Assembly: GCA_016207885.1 (NCBI GenBank)
Contig: JACQZE010000030.1
Location: 1 to 64,000 of the forward strand
Direction: 5' to 3'
Length of the DNA stretch: 64,000 nt
Source: Nitrospirota bacterium
GTDB taxonomy: Bacteria; Nitrospirota; Thermodesulfovibrionia; UBA6902
The translations under genes and the position numbers were made by a program. The notes beneath the pieces are model-generated. The model had not been told where the DNA came from, searched no databases, and saw nothing but the letters and a program-made list of their open reading frames with translations. This document shows, piece after piece, positions 27,470-36,674 of this stretch; position 1 is the stretch's first letter; the number at the start of each line of letters is the position of its first letter.

Positions 27470-29140
27470 CTATATCTCTGATCTAACTCTCTTCAGTTCA
27501 GGAACTTTGTCAAACGGCCTGCCCGCTCTCTCCAGTCTATTCTCGTGCTCTATTCTTATGTCTTCAATGGACTTATTATTGAGTATGTAAGGGGTTATAA
27601 AGATGACCAGTTCCGCCTTTCTGTCTTCCTGCACAGTCTGTGTGAATAGGGTTCCCAGTAACGGCAGGTCACCAAGAAGCGGAACTTTTCTGATGGTTTC
27701 ACTCACTTTATCAGTGATAAGGCCGGCAATTACAATAGTCTTGCCATTACTTACCTTGACCATTGTATCCACCTCCCTGACCTTTATAATTGGTTTTGTG
27801 CTTTTGCCGTCAGGAGATTTGGAGCCTTCGGATTCGACCTCTGATATGCTCGGGTGTATCTGCATCGTTATTACCCCATTGTCATCTATCTGCGGTGTCA
27901 CATCAAGAAAGAGGCCGACCTCGTCAATCTGCGGATTTGTATATGTAGAGAGGATCGTGCCATCGGAATTCAGATAGCTGTTTGTTACCCATGAGACTTC
28001 GTTAGTAGTGAGTTTTATCACCGCACGCTGGTTGTTCATTGTGGAAACTTTCGGGCTGGAGAGCACATTTACCTGCCCCTGTGATTTCATGGCGTTCAGG
28101 ATAGCTGTTATCTTTTCTTCTGATAGTTTCAGACTGAAAACATTGGTATCTGCCGCAAGAAGCTGTGTAAAAGAAAAAAGCTCGCCGGTGACTTCTGTTC
28201 CGCTGTCTGTGGTGATTTCTCCAGTGCCGGAGCCGGTGAGAAGATTCCAGTCTATGCCGAATTTGTACCCGTCATCAAGAGAGACCTCAACTATGTGCGC
28301 CTGTATCATAACCTGTTTACTGACAGCCTTCTCAATATCATTAAGAAAATCTTCTATCCTCTCCATGTTATCCGAATAATCTGTGATCTGTACAACCCCT
28401 GCCAGCTCGTTGATAATAAGTTTTTTCCCTTCCTTGCCGGATACTGACTTATCTCCGGCATCTGAACCGCTTTTTGAGCCGCCAAATATTATTACCTCAA
28501 GCCCGGCCCTTATCTCTTTCCAGAAATCTGATTTGCCTGATGTAGTTATGTTCACATTGCCTTGTCCGGAGGATGAAGATGACCCTGTTCCTGATGTGGA
28601 ACCTGAGAGATTAAGGTTTATTGTAGAGCCTCCGCTGCTTGTCCCTGATGATGAACCGCCGCTTGAAATAGAAGCGTTCATTGTGCTTGTTGAAGACCGC
28701 GTGCCTGTTATGTAGTTGATATTGAATGACCTTGTCTCAAGCACAGGAGTGGTTACCCTGATAAATCCCTTGTCCATCCTGAATGTATACCCGAGTTGTC
28801 TTGTAATCGCGTAAAGCGCGCTGTTAAGGTCAAGGTCAGAGAAATCAATGGAGAGGGTTCCTGTCACATCCCTGTCTGCGATTATATTAATGCCGAAATT
28901 CTTTGAAAGAAGAAGAAGCAGGTCCCGGACATCTGCATCTCTCACGCTTAATGAAAAGAGCTTCTCCCTGGCGGGTGCCGGAATATCTTCAGGCACTGTA
29001 ACAGGAGCCTCAGTCACAGGCATAGCTATCTGGGGCGGCTCTTTCAAAACCATCGTATCTGATACACCGGCTATCTGATGGCTCGCGCAGCCGTAGTTCA
29101 AAAGAACTGTCAAAAATATTATCGAGCATAATTTCCTCAT
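27470..29140 (-). CDS. mshL: MshL-like outer-membrane secretin
   Basis: The 556-residue lipoprotein (lipobox LNYGC) has an STN domain at about residues 62-130, a Ser/Gly/Thr-rich linker (about 150-200) and the secretin barrel domain at about 340-540. The barrel holds the VLSSPKVSTMNNQRA and VPLLGDLPLLGTLF signatures of the family. It forms the outer-membrane channel through which the pilus passes. It is the last gene of a tight - strand operon, overlapping the MshK-like gene by four bases. The low-complexity linker is unusually long for a secretin and may be a flexible spacer. Confidence 0.93.
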   Translation of the reverse strand: MRKLCSIIFLTVLLNYGCASHQIAGVSDTMVLKEPPQIAMPVTEAPVTVPEDIPAPAREKLFSLSVRDADVRDLLLLLSKNFGINIIADRDVTGTLSIDFSDLDLNSALYAITRQLGYTFRMDKGFIRVTTPVLETRSFNINYITGTRSSTSTMNASISSGGSSSGTSSGGSTINLNLSGSTSGTGSSSSSGQGNVNITTSGKSDFWKEIRAGLEVIIFGGSKSGSDAGDKSVSGKEGKKLIINELAGVVQITDYSDNMERIEDFLNDIEKAVSKQVMIQAHIVEVSLDDGYKFGIDWNLLTGSGTGEITTDSGTEVTGELFSFTQLLAADTNVFSLKLSEEKITAILNAMKSQGQVNVLSSPKVSTMNNQRAVIKLTTNEVSWVTNSYLNSDGTILSTYTNPQIDEVGLFLDVTPQIDDNGVITMQIHPSISEVESEGSKSPDGKSTKPIIKVREVDTMVKVSNGKTIVIAGLITDKVSETIRKVPLLGDLPLLGTLFTQTVQEDRKAELVIFITPYILNNKSIEDIRIEHENRLERAGRPFDKVPELKRVRSEI

Positions 29141-29577
29141 TTTGTTGTCTCCTTGATATCGCTTTGATTAGATAAATATATCTCTTTTGTTATTCCATTG
29201 GCAGAGAGAACAACACTCTCTTTTTTTATATCCGTTATCACACTGTTTCCTATGGCATCATTTACGCTGTAAACCCTGCCGTTTATCAGCGCATGGCTTT
29301 TGCCGTTTCTCCTGATTATGCCGTTAACTGTCATCTCGCTTTTAACTTCCGTCTTTTCAATTGAGAAAGGGTCTCTCCACTGGCTGCTGTCTTTGTCAAT
29401 AAAAGTTCTCTCCGGATTAACGGCGTTAGCATTTTGTGCTGTTAATGGCGGTTGAGAGACAGCCCTTTTTACCTCTGTCTGCACGGCGTTCTTAGAGGAG
29501 AAAAATTTGATATTATATGCCGCCACCAGCAGGAGAAGCGCAAATACGGCGCTGATAAAATACTTATTAGAGAGCAT
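29137..29577 (-). CDS. PilP/MshK-like inner-membrane pilus protein
   Basis: The 146-residue protein has one N-terminal transmembrane helix, a linker and a small beta domain that starts at WRDPFS, as in PilP and the homology region of GspC. These proteins connect the inner-membrane complex to the secretin. Start and stop overlap the neighbouring genes by a few bases. Assignment rests on position and on the WRDPFS start of the domain. Confidence 0.75.
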   Translation of the reverse strand: MLSNKYFISAVFALLLLVAAYNIKFFSSKNAVQTEVKRAVSQPPLTAQNANAVNPERTFIDKDSSQWRDPFSIEKTEVKSEMTVNGIIRRNGKSHALINGRVYSVNDAIGNSVITDIKKESVVLSANGITKEIYLSNQSDIKETTK

Positions 29578-30115
29578 TGATCTCCTCCGCAGAATAAATA
29601 TTTACGACCATCTCTACAGCAAGCGATGTTTTAAGGTTCTGGACTTTAAGGCCTTCAATTTTGACAAGCCTGTTGAGATTCTGAAGTTCCCTTATGAACT
29701 CAGCAATGCTTCTGTAATCAGAGGTGAAATTGATCTTTACGGAATCACGGTATATTATTCCGGGCATTATGCCCGAGGTCGGAAGGGCCTTCAGTACCTT
29801 TCCTGTATCAAGGCTGACAAATGCCCTGTCCTTGTAATTGAATTCAATATCATCTATAGCATATTTGCTTGAGATCACGTATGCGCCTTCAATGAATTCA
29901 GCCGTGCTGCCTGACCTGGGGAAGAGCTCCTTTAAAAGGGCAATGTCTTTCTCTACTCCCGAAGCTGTGAATTCATTGCCTGCATCCATTTGCGCAACGG
30001 CGGCATTCAGTGTTCTGATCGTGTTTAATTCTGATCTCACATAGAATGCAAACAGTATCCCTGAAACAGCTATTAAGGAGATGACTGTGATAAAGGCAGG
30101 GCTGAGTTTTCTCAA
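29567..30115 (-). CDS. PilO/MshJ-like assembly protein
   Basis: The 182-residue protein has one N-terminal transmembrane helix (about residues 7-27), a coiled-coil segment and a ferredoxin-like alpha/beta domain, the layout of PilO/GspM. It would pair with the PilM-like and PilP-like proteins to form the inner-membrane platform. It overlaps the upstream gene by four bases (ATGA). Confidence 0.78.
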   Translation of the reverse strand: MRKLSPAFITVISLIAVSGILFAFYVRSELNTIRTLNAAVAQMDAGNEFTASGVEKDIALLKELFPRSGSTAEFIEGAYVISSKYAIDDIEFNYKDRAFVSLDTGKVLKALPTSGIMPGIIYRDSVKINFTSDYRSIAEFIRELQNLNRLVKIEGLKVQNLKTSLAVEMVVNIYSAEEINAL

Positions 30116-31554
30116 TTCACCACCTCATAGCTTGACCTTACTGATATAATGCTTTCTTTTTTTGAAGGGCCTGATGTGGCTATGGCAGGGGTGGATACGC
30201 GCTTGAGCCTCTCTGAGCTTTCAAGCGCTGAAATATATTTTGTTAGGAGAGCCTTATTGTAGCTTTCGCTGCTGTGTTTTATGGCTGCATCGATAGTTAA
30301 TATCGCGGCATCTTTTTCTATACGCAGGTCTATTTTTTCAATCCTTACGCCTGATGGGATAAGTTTGGCTATATCGCTTAAGGCACCGTACAGGCTTGGG
30401 CTGGCATGAATAATATTGAAAAGAGTATTTTTACCGGCTGAGTATATATCATTATCATCCCCGGAACGTGCGGTGGTTGTGCTTAATGTCGTTTCTTTGT
30501 TTTTTATAAATGACATCAGATCTTTTTCTGTTTTTTTCATTGTGAAATAAGTTGTAATAAGTATTAACAGATAAACAGCAATGCAGGCTGCAATGATACT
30601 GCCGGTAATAAGGTTTTTCTTCTTCTGCAGAAGAGAGAGAGGAGTGAAGTCGGTTATCTCCCTGGATGAGGTAAGTGTAGAAACCCCGGAAAGGGCGCTG
30701 AAGGCGCTTCCGTTATTGCAGGTATCTTCAAGGCCGCTCAGCAGTCTCGTTGTGATGCCGAATCCGCTTGATATGGCATCAGTTATGCCCGTCAACCCGG
30801 AGCCTATTCCGCATACCCAGAGAGTGGAAAGCCCTTCGGCTCCTGAGCTTTTTATATATGAAGTGATGGAATTAAAAAGAACATCCACTATTTTGTATAT
30901 CTTTATCTTTGAAGCCTGCTCTTCCCTGCTCTCATCACCGGCATGGGATTCGGCAAAGTCAATAAGCAGCGGAAGATTTTCATAATCCATAAGGCTTCCG
31001 TTGTTGATGATGAAGATCTCAATAGATCCGGCTCCTATATCGATAATTGCTTCGTTACCGCTTGTTTCCGGACGTAACTTGTTGAATAACCGGATGTTGC
31101 CTTCAAGGCTGCTTGTAATTACATCGGAGCTGATCCCGCATTCCTTAAGAAGCGCGAGGCAGTTGGCCAGATCCTTATTCTGTACATATTCCAGTAATAT
31201 GTTATGTGTGCCGGTCTTGTTCTTTTTACTCTCTGCTATCTCCCTGAAACCGAAGGTGAATTCGTCATTGGATAATTCCCTGGCTATCATGCGTCTCAGG
31301 ATCATTGATATGTCATCAGCCCCGGCGCGGGGCACCTGCTGTACGGAATGATTGACCATGTCCTGGGGAAGAATTATGTTTATTCTGCCGTGTTTTCCTG
31401 AAGGCCCGCCAATCTCTGCCGAAAGCATATCTTTTGCAGAGCGCCGGTCAGCTATGGAGAAATGATTTATAAGGTTTGCGCTGACGGCCTTGTCGTCATT
31501 TATTTTTAAAACTCTTAGGGCATTATCTCTGAGATCTATATTTAATGAGTTCAT
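30112..31554 (-). CDS. MshI/PilM-like actin-fold protein fused to a PilN-like segment
   Basis: I start at the ATG at 31554, seven bases after the pseudopilin stop. The 480-residue protein has an actin-like ATPase fold typical of PilM/MshI/GspL (IIDIGAGSIEIFI and WVCGIGSGLTG segments). After about residue 310 comes one transmembrane helix and a periplasmic PilN-like domain. This PilM-PilN fusion is the MshI/GspL arrangement. It anchors the ATPase to the membrane complex. No strong ribosome site is visible, so translation is likely coupled. Confidence 0.8.
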   Translation of the reverse strand: MNSLNIDLRDNALRVLKINDDKAVSANLINHFSIADRRSAKDMLSAEIGGPSGKHGRINIILPQDMVNHSVQQVPRAGADDISMILRRMIARELSNDEFTFGFREIAESKKNKTGTHNILLEYVQNKDLANCLALLKECGISSDVITSSLEGNIRLFNKLRPETSGNEAIIDIGAGSIEIFIINNGSLMDYENLPLLIDFAESHAGDESREEQASKIKIYKIVDVLFNSITSYIKSSGAEGLSTLWVCGIGSGLTGITDAISSGFGITTRLLSGLEDTCNNGSAFSALSGVSTLTSSREITDFTPLSLLQKKKNLITGSIIAACIAVYLLILITTYFTMKKTEKDLMSFIKNKETTLSTTTARSGDDNDIYSAGKNTLFNIIHASPSLYGALSDIAKLIPSGVRIEKIDLRIEKDAAILTIDAAIKHSSESYNKALLTKYISALESSERLKRVSTPAIATSGPSKKESIISVRSSYEVVN

Positions 31555-31561
31555 AGTAGAA

Positions 31562-32422
31562 TTATTCAACCGACACGGACAGGTTATCAATATGTATGGA
31601 TGACAGCCTGTCGCTAATAGTTATATATGCTGACGGCCCTGCGGTTGCGGGGGCCAGAAGGTTGCCGGAACTGTCCCTGTCAATATCAGCCCATACCCTT
31701 GCGATACCAATGGGCAGATTCTGCGCCAGGGCTGAACTCAGGCCGAAAATATAATTGCTCTGCGGGTTGCCTACGTTGCCTGTAATTGTAACAGGCGTGG
31801 TAAATGTCTGGTCTGTCTCAGCACCCTCACCATCTTTATAGACAATGTGAAGAGTAATGTTTGCGTTAAAAGTGGTTGCAGGAGGAGTAACGTACCTGAC
31901 AATGACATTAGAGGAGACCGCTGATACAGGCATGGCCTCGTTAGCATCAATGGCTACCTGTATATCAGCTGCGGTATCTATTCCCCCAACAGCGTTGTCA
32001 GAGCCCAGGCTTGTAATTGTCGCTGAGTCTCTTCTGCTGAATGTGTCAGTTGTATAGCTGTATGTCATCTCATAACCCCAGGCGTCATTTTTGAATGACT
32101 GGGTGCTTACTCCCCCGCCCAAATACGGGCCGAATGTCCCGTTTACATTTGTATAGCTTATAAGGGCGTCAAGGTTCGGAGGCAGCTGTCCGAGGTCTCC
32201 AGTAAAGCCGAAAGAGTTCCTTGTGCCATTGCTCATCAATGACGGGTTGCCTATAACAGCCTCTTTAATATAAGTGAGTTTCTTCTCTGTTGCTTCGATC
32301 TCCTGAGCCTCCCATACTCTGAAAACTATTGGAACCATTATCCCGACCAGCAGTGAGATTATCGCCATTACAACGATGACCTCGACAAGGGTGAACCCGT
32401 TTTCACGCTTTGCCATTCTCAT
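31562..32422 (-). CDS. Pseudopilin encoded within the MSHA-like operon
   Basis: The 286-residue prepilin has a short leader (MRMAKRENG) cut before FTLVEV, Glu at +5 and a hydrophobic helix. The soluble part is larger than in the two pilins at 26-27 kb and ends with a beta domain that may be Ig-like (NITLHIVYKDG). It may be a minor pilin at the filament tip. It overlaps the mshG gene by four bases. Confidence 0.85.
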   Translation of the reverse strand: MRMAKRENGFTLVEVIVVMAIISLLVGIMVPIVFRVWEAQEIEATEKKLTYIKEAVIGNPSLMSNGTRNSFGFTGDLGQLPPNLDALISYTNVNGTFGPYLGGGVSTQSFKNDAWGYEMTYSYTTDTFSRRDSATITSLGSDNAVGGIDTAADIQVAIDANEAMPVSAVSSNVIVRYVTPPATTFNANITLHIVYKDGEGAETDQTFTTPVTITGNVGNPQSNYIFGLSSALAQNLPIGIARVWADIDRDSSGNLLAPATAGPSAYITISDRLSSIHIDNLSVSVE

Positions 32423-33615
32423 CTGCGTATGCTGCCTACCACTTTATAGAGAGGCAGAAAGAATGAGGAGATAGTCAAAAGGACTATTATCCCCAATATG
32501 AATATCATTACAGGTTCAATTATAACAAATATCTTTTTAACGGTTTCCGGCACATCCCTGTCGTATATATCGCTGATGTTGAGTATTGAGGAGTCGAGTG
32601 TTCCGGTCTTTTCTCCTATCTCAATAATGTTCACTATTAAAGGAGGGAAGTCGCCTGTTCTGCTGAAGGATGTGCTGAGAAGCTCTCCGCCGAGCACTGC
32701 GTTGTTGATATTCTCGAATGTTTCGGCAATTGATGTATTTTTTACAACGCTCGTAGATATTTCGAGAGTCTTATCCATGCTCATCCCTGACTTGAACAGG
32801 GTGGAAAATGTCCTGAAATATCTGGAGTGGTCAAACTTTTTTAATAGAGAGCCTATGATGGGAACTTTCAGGATGAATCTGTCAATAAGCCTTCTGCCGG
32901 AATAGGTTCTATAGTATAAATTCAGGGCAACCGGGATAAAAATAACGAACAGCAGTATTAACGGCCAGTAATCCCTGGCGATCTCAACAGTTGATATCAG
33001 AACCCGTGTTACAAGGGGAAGCTCTGCATTCATTGTGGTAAGTACAACCACAAGTTTGGGCAGGACAAATACAAAGAGTATGCCCATCAGGCTGAAGACC
33101 GCTATCATAACTATTGACGGGTACACAAATGCCATCCCTATATCTTTCTTTAACTTGATCTTCCATTTAAGATATGACATTGCGTCATCAAGCACCTGAT
33201 CCATATTGCCGGATACCTCTCCGGCCCTTATTAGGCTTACATAGATGGCAGGGAATAGCTCAGGGTGTTCAAGCATTGAGCCGTAAATGGATTTGCCGGA
33301 CTCTATCTTGTCATGGAGGATTGCGGCGGCCCTTGAGACTTTGCTGTTTGAAGATTGCATGCCTATGCTGTTTAAGCCGTCAAGCAGGGACATTCCTGAA
33401 GTGAATATCAGTTTTAAAAAATAGGTGAGGCTGAGCAGGTCGGTTTCATTAAGCTTTAAACGTGTTTTGAATTCAAACGACTTTTTAGAAGCATTTATGA
33501 GTGTCAGTCCTCGGGAGCCGAGCCTCTCTTCAAGTTCATTCTCATTGGATGCGTCGATCTGGTCATTGATTATTTGAGAATCCCTGTTTATTGCCCTGTA
33601 ACTGTAGGTGGCCAT
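32419..33615 (-). CDS. mshG: MshG/GspF inner-membrane platform protein
   Basis: The 398-residue protein has the duplicated GspF domain, each half carrying a conserved helical bundle, and three transmembrane helices (about residues 170-192, 218-240, 372-394). The first half contains FTSGMSLLDGLNSIG, the second FKSGMSMDKTLEIS. GspF proteins receive the motor stroke from the ATPase. The start overlaps the ATPase stop codon by one base. Confidence 0.93.
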   Translation of the reverse strand: MATYSYRAINRDSQIINDQIDASNENELEERLGSRGLTLINASKKSFEFKTRLKLNETDLLSLTYFLKLIFTSGMSLLDGLNSIGMQSSNSKVSRAAAILHDKIESGKSIYGSMLEHPELFPAIYVSLIRAGEVSGNMDQVLDDAMSYLKWKIKLKKDIGMAFVYPSIVMIAVFSLMGILFVFVLPKLVVVLTTMNAELPLVTRVLISTVEIARDYWPLILLFVIFIPVALNLYYRTYSGRRLIDRFILKVPIIGSLLKKFDHSRYFRTFSTLFKSGMSMDKTLEISTSVVKNTSIAETFENINNAVLGGELLSTSFSRTGDFPPLIVNIIEIGEKTGTLDSSILNISDIYDRDVPETVKKIFVIIEPVMIFILGIIVLLTISSFFLPLYKVVGSIRR

Positions 33616-35078
33616 CAGGATACTGTCCTCGTAGTGCTGAGCACTTCCTCTAACGAGGTTTTGCCGGAGATGACCTTATGTATGCCGACATCAAACATTG
33701 TGCGCATGCCGCCCTTCTTTGCAGCAGCAGCGATCGTGTCGGAACCTGCCTTGTTAATAACGAGTTCTTTTATTTCCTGATTCATCTTCATGATCTCGTA
33801 TATAACGGTCCTGCCGCGGTAGCCGCTGTCATTGCATTTTTCACATCCCTTAGCTTTGTAGAAGACTGCCCCTTCAGGTATCCTGATTTCAGAACCTTCG
33901 ATGGAATTATTCGGAGGAGAGTAGGGCTCTTTGCAGTGATCGCATAACAGCCTTATCAGTCTCTGTGAGATAACCGTATCTACAGTTGAAGCAAGAAGGA
34001 AAGGCTCAACCCCCATATCTATGAGCCGCGGCAGGCTTGATGCGGCATCATTCGTATGAAGAGTTGAGAAGACCAGATGCCCGGTTAGAGAAGACCTTAT
34101 CGCAAGTTCAGCTGTTTCAAAATCCCTCATCTCTCCTATGAGTATCACATCAGGGTCCTGCCTTAATATCGAACGCAGGCCGGATGCGAATGTAAGGCCT
34201 GCCTTTACGTTTATCTGCGACTGCCTTATGAGCGGCAGGTGATACTCGATGGGGTCTTCGATCGTAAATATATTTTTATAGACGCTGTTGATTATTGATA
34301 AAGCGGAATAGAGTGTTGTTGTCTTTCCTGAACCTGTAGGCCCGCTCATGAGTATCATTCCATAAGGCATGGTCAATGAATGATTCAGCGTCTCAATGTC
34401 TTCTTTTTCAAAGCCGAGATTTTCGAGCCCCAATATAAGCTGAGATTTGTTTAGCAGCCTCATAACGACGTTTTCCCCATCGACAATCGGGAAAGTCGAT
34501 ATCCTTACATCGTATTTCATGTTTTTTCTTGAGATCATTGTGCCGCCGTCCTGGGGCACCCTGTTTTCCGCTATATTCATTGAACCCATTATCTTTACCC
34601 TTGAAACGATAGCAGGCAATAAGCTTTTAGGCAGGTACATCGCGTGACGAAGCCGTCCATCGATCCTGAACCTGATTCTTGTGCCCCTGGTATCAGGCCC
34701 GATATGGATATCAGTAGCGCCCATATCAACGGCGGAGAAGATTATATTTTCAACAAGCCTGACAATAGGCACCAGAGATACATCAATTTTGGTGCCGGCA
34801 GCCCGATCCTCTGAACGGAGGGCTGTAGTGCTCTTCCTTACAATATCTTCTATATCATCCGGTATATCTATCTCTTCCTTTTGCTCTGCGATATCGCCGG
34901 TATGCGACATTGATAGAACCTTAAGAAGGTCTTGCTGGCTTATAAACCCTTTGCTGAAGAGGATAGCGCCGATGAGTTCTCCGGTCTTTTTCTGTTCGTC
35001 AAGCGCAATTTTCAGCTGTTCTTCTGAAATAAGGCCGGATTCTATCAGCCTTTCGCCTATCTTTTTGTAAACCAGCAT
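33615..35078 (-). CDS. mshE: MshE/GspE-type assembly ATPase
   Basis: The 487-residue ATPase has an N-terminal MshEN-like domain (about residues 1-60), Walker A GPTGSGKT near residue 250, the Walker B region DPDVILIGEMRD, the His box (TLHTND) and a zinc-binding four-cysteine region (CDHC...CEKC, about residues 387-420). It powers pilus extension or pseudopilus assembly. It is the first gene of the operon. The 124 bases upstream show no clear consensus promoter. Confidence 0.95.
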   Translation of the reverse strand: MLVYKKIGERLIESGLISEEQLKIALDEQKKTGELIGAILFSKGFISQQDLLKVLSMSHTGDIAEQKEEIDIPDDIEDIVRKSTTALRSEDRAAGTKIDVSLVPIVRLVENIIFSAVDMGATDIHIGPDTRGTRIRFRIDGRLRHAMYLPKSLLPAIVSRVKIMGSMNIAENRVPQDGGTMISRKNMKYDVRISTFPIVDGENVVMRLLNKSQLILGLENLGFEKEDIETLNHSLTMPYGMILMSGPTGSGKTTTLYSALSIINSVYKNIFTIEDPIEYHLPLIRQSQINVKAGLTFASGLRSILRQDPDVILIGEMRDFETAELAIRSSLTGHLVFSTLHTNDAASSLPRLIDMGVEPFLLASTVDTVISQRLIRLLCDHCKEPYSPPNNSIEGSEIRIPEGAVFYKAKGCEKCNDSGYRGRTVIYEIMKMNQEIKELVINKAGSDTIAAAAKKGGMRTMFDVGIHKVISGKTSLEEVLSTTRTVS

Positions 35079-35202
35079 AATTGTTTAAACCACCTTCATA
35101 ATGTAATAAGATACTATTACATTATAATCAATTATTCCTAAGATGCAATAGAAATCAGGAAGGCGAATTTTGAAAATCCGATAATAGATATATTGATGAG
35201 AC

Positions 35203-36333
35203 TCAGGCTTGCCCGGTCTTTTTAGGCCGCTTACCTTCCGTCACCGATACAACTATATAGAAAGCGATAAGTAAAGTAATTGTGACAGCAAGTGCGCCTG
35301 CCCACCCGAGCAGATCAGGCAGGAAAATATTACTGCCGGCAATGTTTATTCTCGAAGAAAGAAAAGGCATCCACAAACCAACCGCGAGCATCGCTCCGAA
35401 TATCGCAAAGAAATGTTTGATATGTCCCTCGGCAGACCGCCGGAGAATTCCGACTACTCACCCGTCTGACAAAACCATGCCGAAGCCGAATATCGTGCCG
35501 CCTATGATACTGTGCAGCCCGGCAGGCATTACGAATGTTGAGGCAGGCTTTAATGAAGATGCTTTGATAATGCTGAAACCGATAACGCCGATGATAAGGC
35601 TTATTATCACACCGCGCATCATTTCGTAATTCCGTGAAATGAATAAGTCCCGGAACGCTGATGAGAAACCAAAAGAGGCGCGCTGGAATACCAATCCAAA
35701 TGCCATCCCGAAGATCAATATGCCTGCGAGGCTGCCTTTGCCGTTTACAGAATAGGCTGCGACAATAAGGGTAATTAAAAAAATGACAAGAACTCCTATT
35801 AAAGGTGTTCGTGATAAAGAGCTGCTATTGCTGACACACGATGCCGAACCTTCCTGTTTCTTCGATAACAGCAGCTTACCGCCGAGATATCCGCCTGCTA
35901 TCAAACCTATCATCATGTAGAACCCGCTTAATGACAGCGCCATGATCGATGAATAAAAACCTCCGACAATACAGGATCCAGCGATCAGGCTGCCGATTCC
36001 CATCAACACACCGCCTGTGAAACTTTTCGAACATTCAACTGCGCCGGATTTTCTTATTCTGAATTCTCCTGAAAGCAGGGCGCCGACCAATGCCCCTAAA
36101 AACAGGCCGAAAGTTATAAGGTTCTTGATATCATAATGTGCCGGCTCCAGAGGACCCCATGGCGATTCAATATTTATGCCTGCAAGCTTGTAAGTCCAGA
36201 TTCCCCAAGTCCCCATTGCGGGATAGACAGCTCCCAGCGGCATTAAATAAAGAAAGAAGGCTATGTTGAGAAGGCCCAACAGCACACCGCCGATCCACTT
36301 GGGCCATTGTGTCGTAAAGAGTTTGTTATACAT
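35203..36333 (-). CDS. YeeE/YedE-family transporter, candidate selenoprotein (in-frame TGA at 35458-35460)
   Basis: An open frame of 291 codons runs to a TGA, then continues in the same frame for 84 more codons, giving 376 residues. The continuation begins VVGILRRSAEGHIKHFF, matching the region behind the conserved cysteine in YeeE/YedE proteins (GGCxxGxLxRxGEG). The TGA therefore stands in place of that cysteine, at residue 292. Internal symmetry supports this: the first half has GIGSLIAGSCIVGG with Cys121, the second half has GFGMVLSDG, the TGA and VVG. A SECIS-like hairpin follows at 35425-35446. YeeE/YedE proteins move thiosulfate or related sulfur compounds, with conserved cysteines along the path. 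The gene is preceded by a second TGA-containing gene. UGA is a normal stop in this genome, so a mere nonsense mutation is possible but less likely. Confidence 0.9.
35425..35446 (-). promoter_or_regulatory. SECIS-like hairpin in the YeeE/YedE gene
   Basis: After the TGA (35458-35460), the stem CGGC (35439-35442) pairs with GCCG (35430-35433) around the loop GGTCT (35434-35438). TCTC and GGGA extend the stem with one bulged A. The loop starts 20 bases after the TGA, as in the E. coli fdhF SECIS, and has the same GGUCU sequence. Confidence 0.85.
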
Positions 36334-36384
36334 AAGTATTTAGAGCCTCCTTTGTTTTATTTCTATTGTTTTTTACCATAAAAT

Positions 36385-36648
36385 TTATGGACTCTTATTA
36401 GTATCTTTCAGGATCTCCGACTTCAATTCATCATATGTAACAGTGCCGTTCTGCACGATGAAACGATCGTTGAGCATAACAGAAGGGCATGGCGGCGGAT
36501 CTTTTTCCATCCAATATTCATTGGATGACTTTTTAATTACAACAACTTCTACGCCGAACTCTTTATTTGCCTTCCAGGCAACCTGAGTATTCTGCTGTCA
36601 ACGAGTACCCATCGGTTCGTTTACATATAGCTTAATGGTGTTTTTCAT
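36385..36648 (-). CDS. Thioredoxin-like protein, candidate selenoprotein (in-frame TGA at 36598-36600)
   Basis: The 87-residue product starts at ATG 36648, with GGAGG eight bases upstream. Codon 17 is TGA in KLYVNEPMGTR-U-QQNTQVAW, in the position of the reactive residue after the first strand of a thioredoxin fold. The frame then continues without a stop to TAA at 36385. A later segment PPPCPSVMLND (Cys54, Pro55) resembles the cis-proline loop. A SECIS-like hairpin follows the TGA. It lies 26 bases after the outer-membrane barrel gene and 51 bases before the YeeE/YedE selenoprotein gene, so they are probably co-transcribed and may form a redox pair. A conventional gene finder would miss it. 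Confidence 0.85.
36567..36581 (-). promoter_or_regulatory. SECIS-like hairpin in the thioredoxin-like gene
   Basis: TTGCC (36577-36581) pairs with GGCAA (36567-36571) around the loop TGGAA. The loop begins 22 bases after the TGA and has G as its second base, within the known bacterial SECIS range. An overlapping alternative stem is CAGG-TTG-CCTG. Confidence 0.65.
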
Positions 36649-36674
36649 TTTCATTCCCTCCTTTAATAGTGTAA

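Noticed and set aside
35203-35391. A separate 62-residue membrane protein after the YeeE stop
   Set aside because: It is in the same frame as the YeeE/YedE gene and joins to it through 22 codons of family-typical sequence. It lacks a ribosome site. It is the C-terminus behind the selenocysteine codon.
35203-36648. Genome-wide reading of TGA as an amino acid
   Set aside because: Many genes here end in TGA, often within ATGA overlaps with the next gene, so TGA is a normal stop. The two in-frame cases have SECIS-like hairpins.
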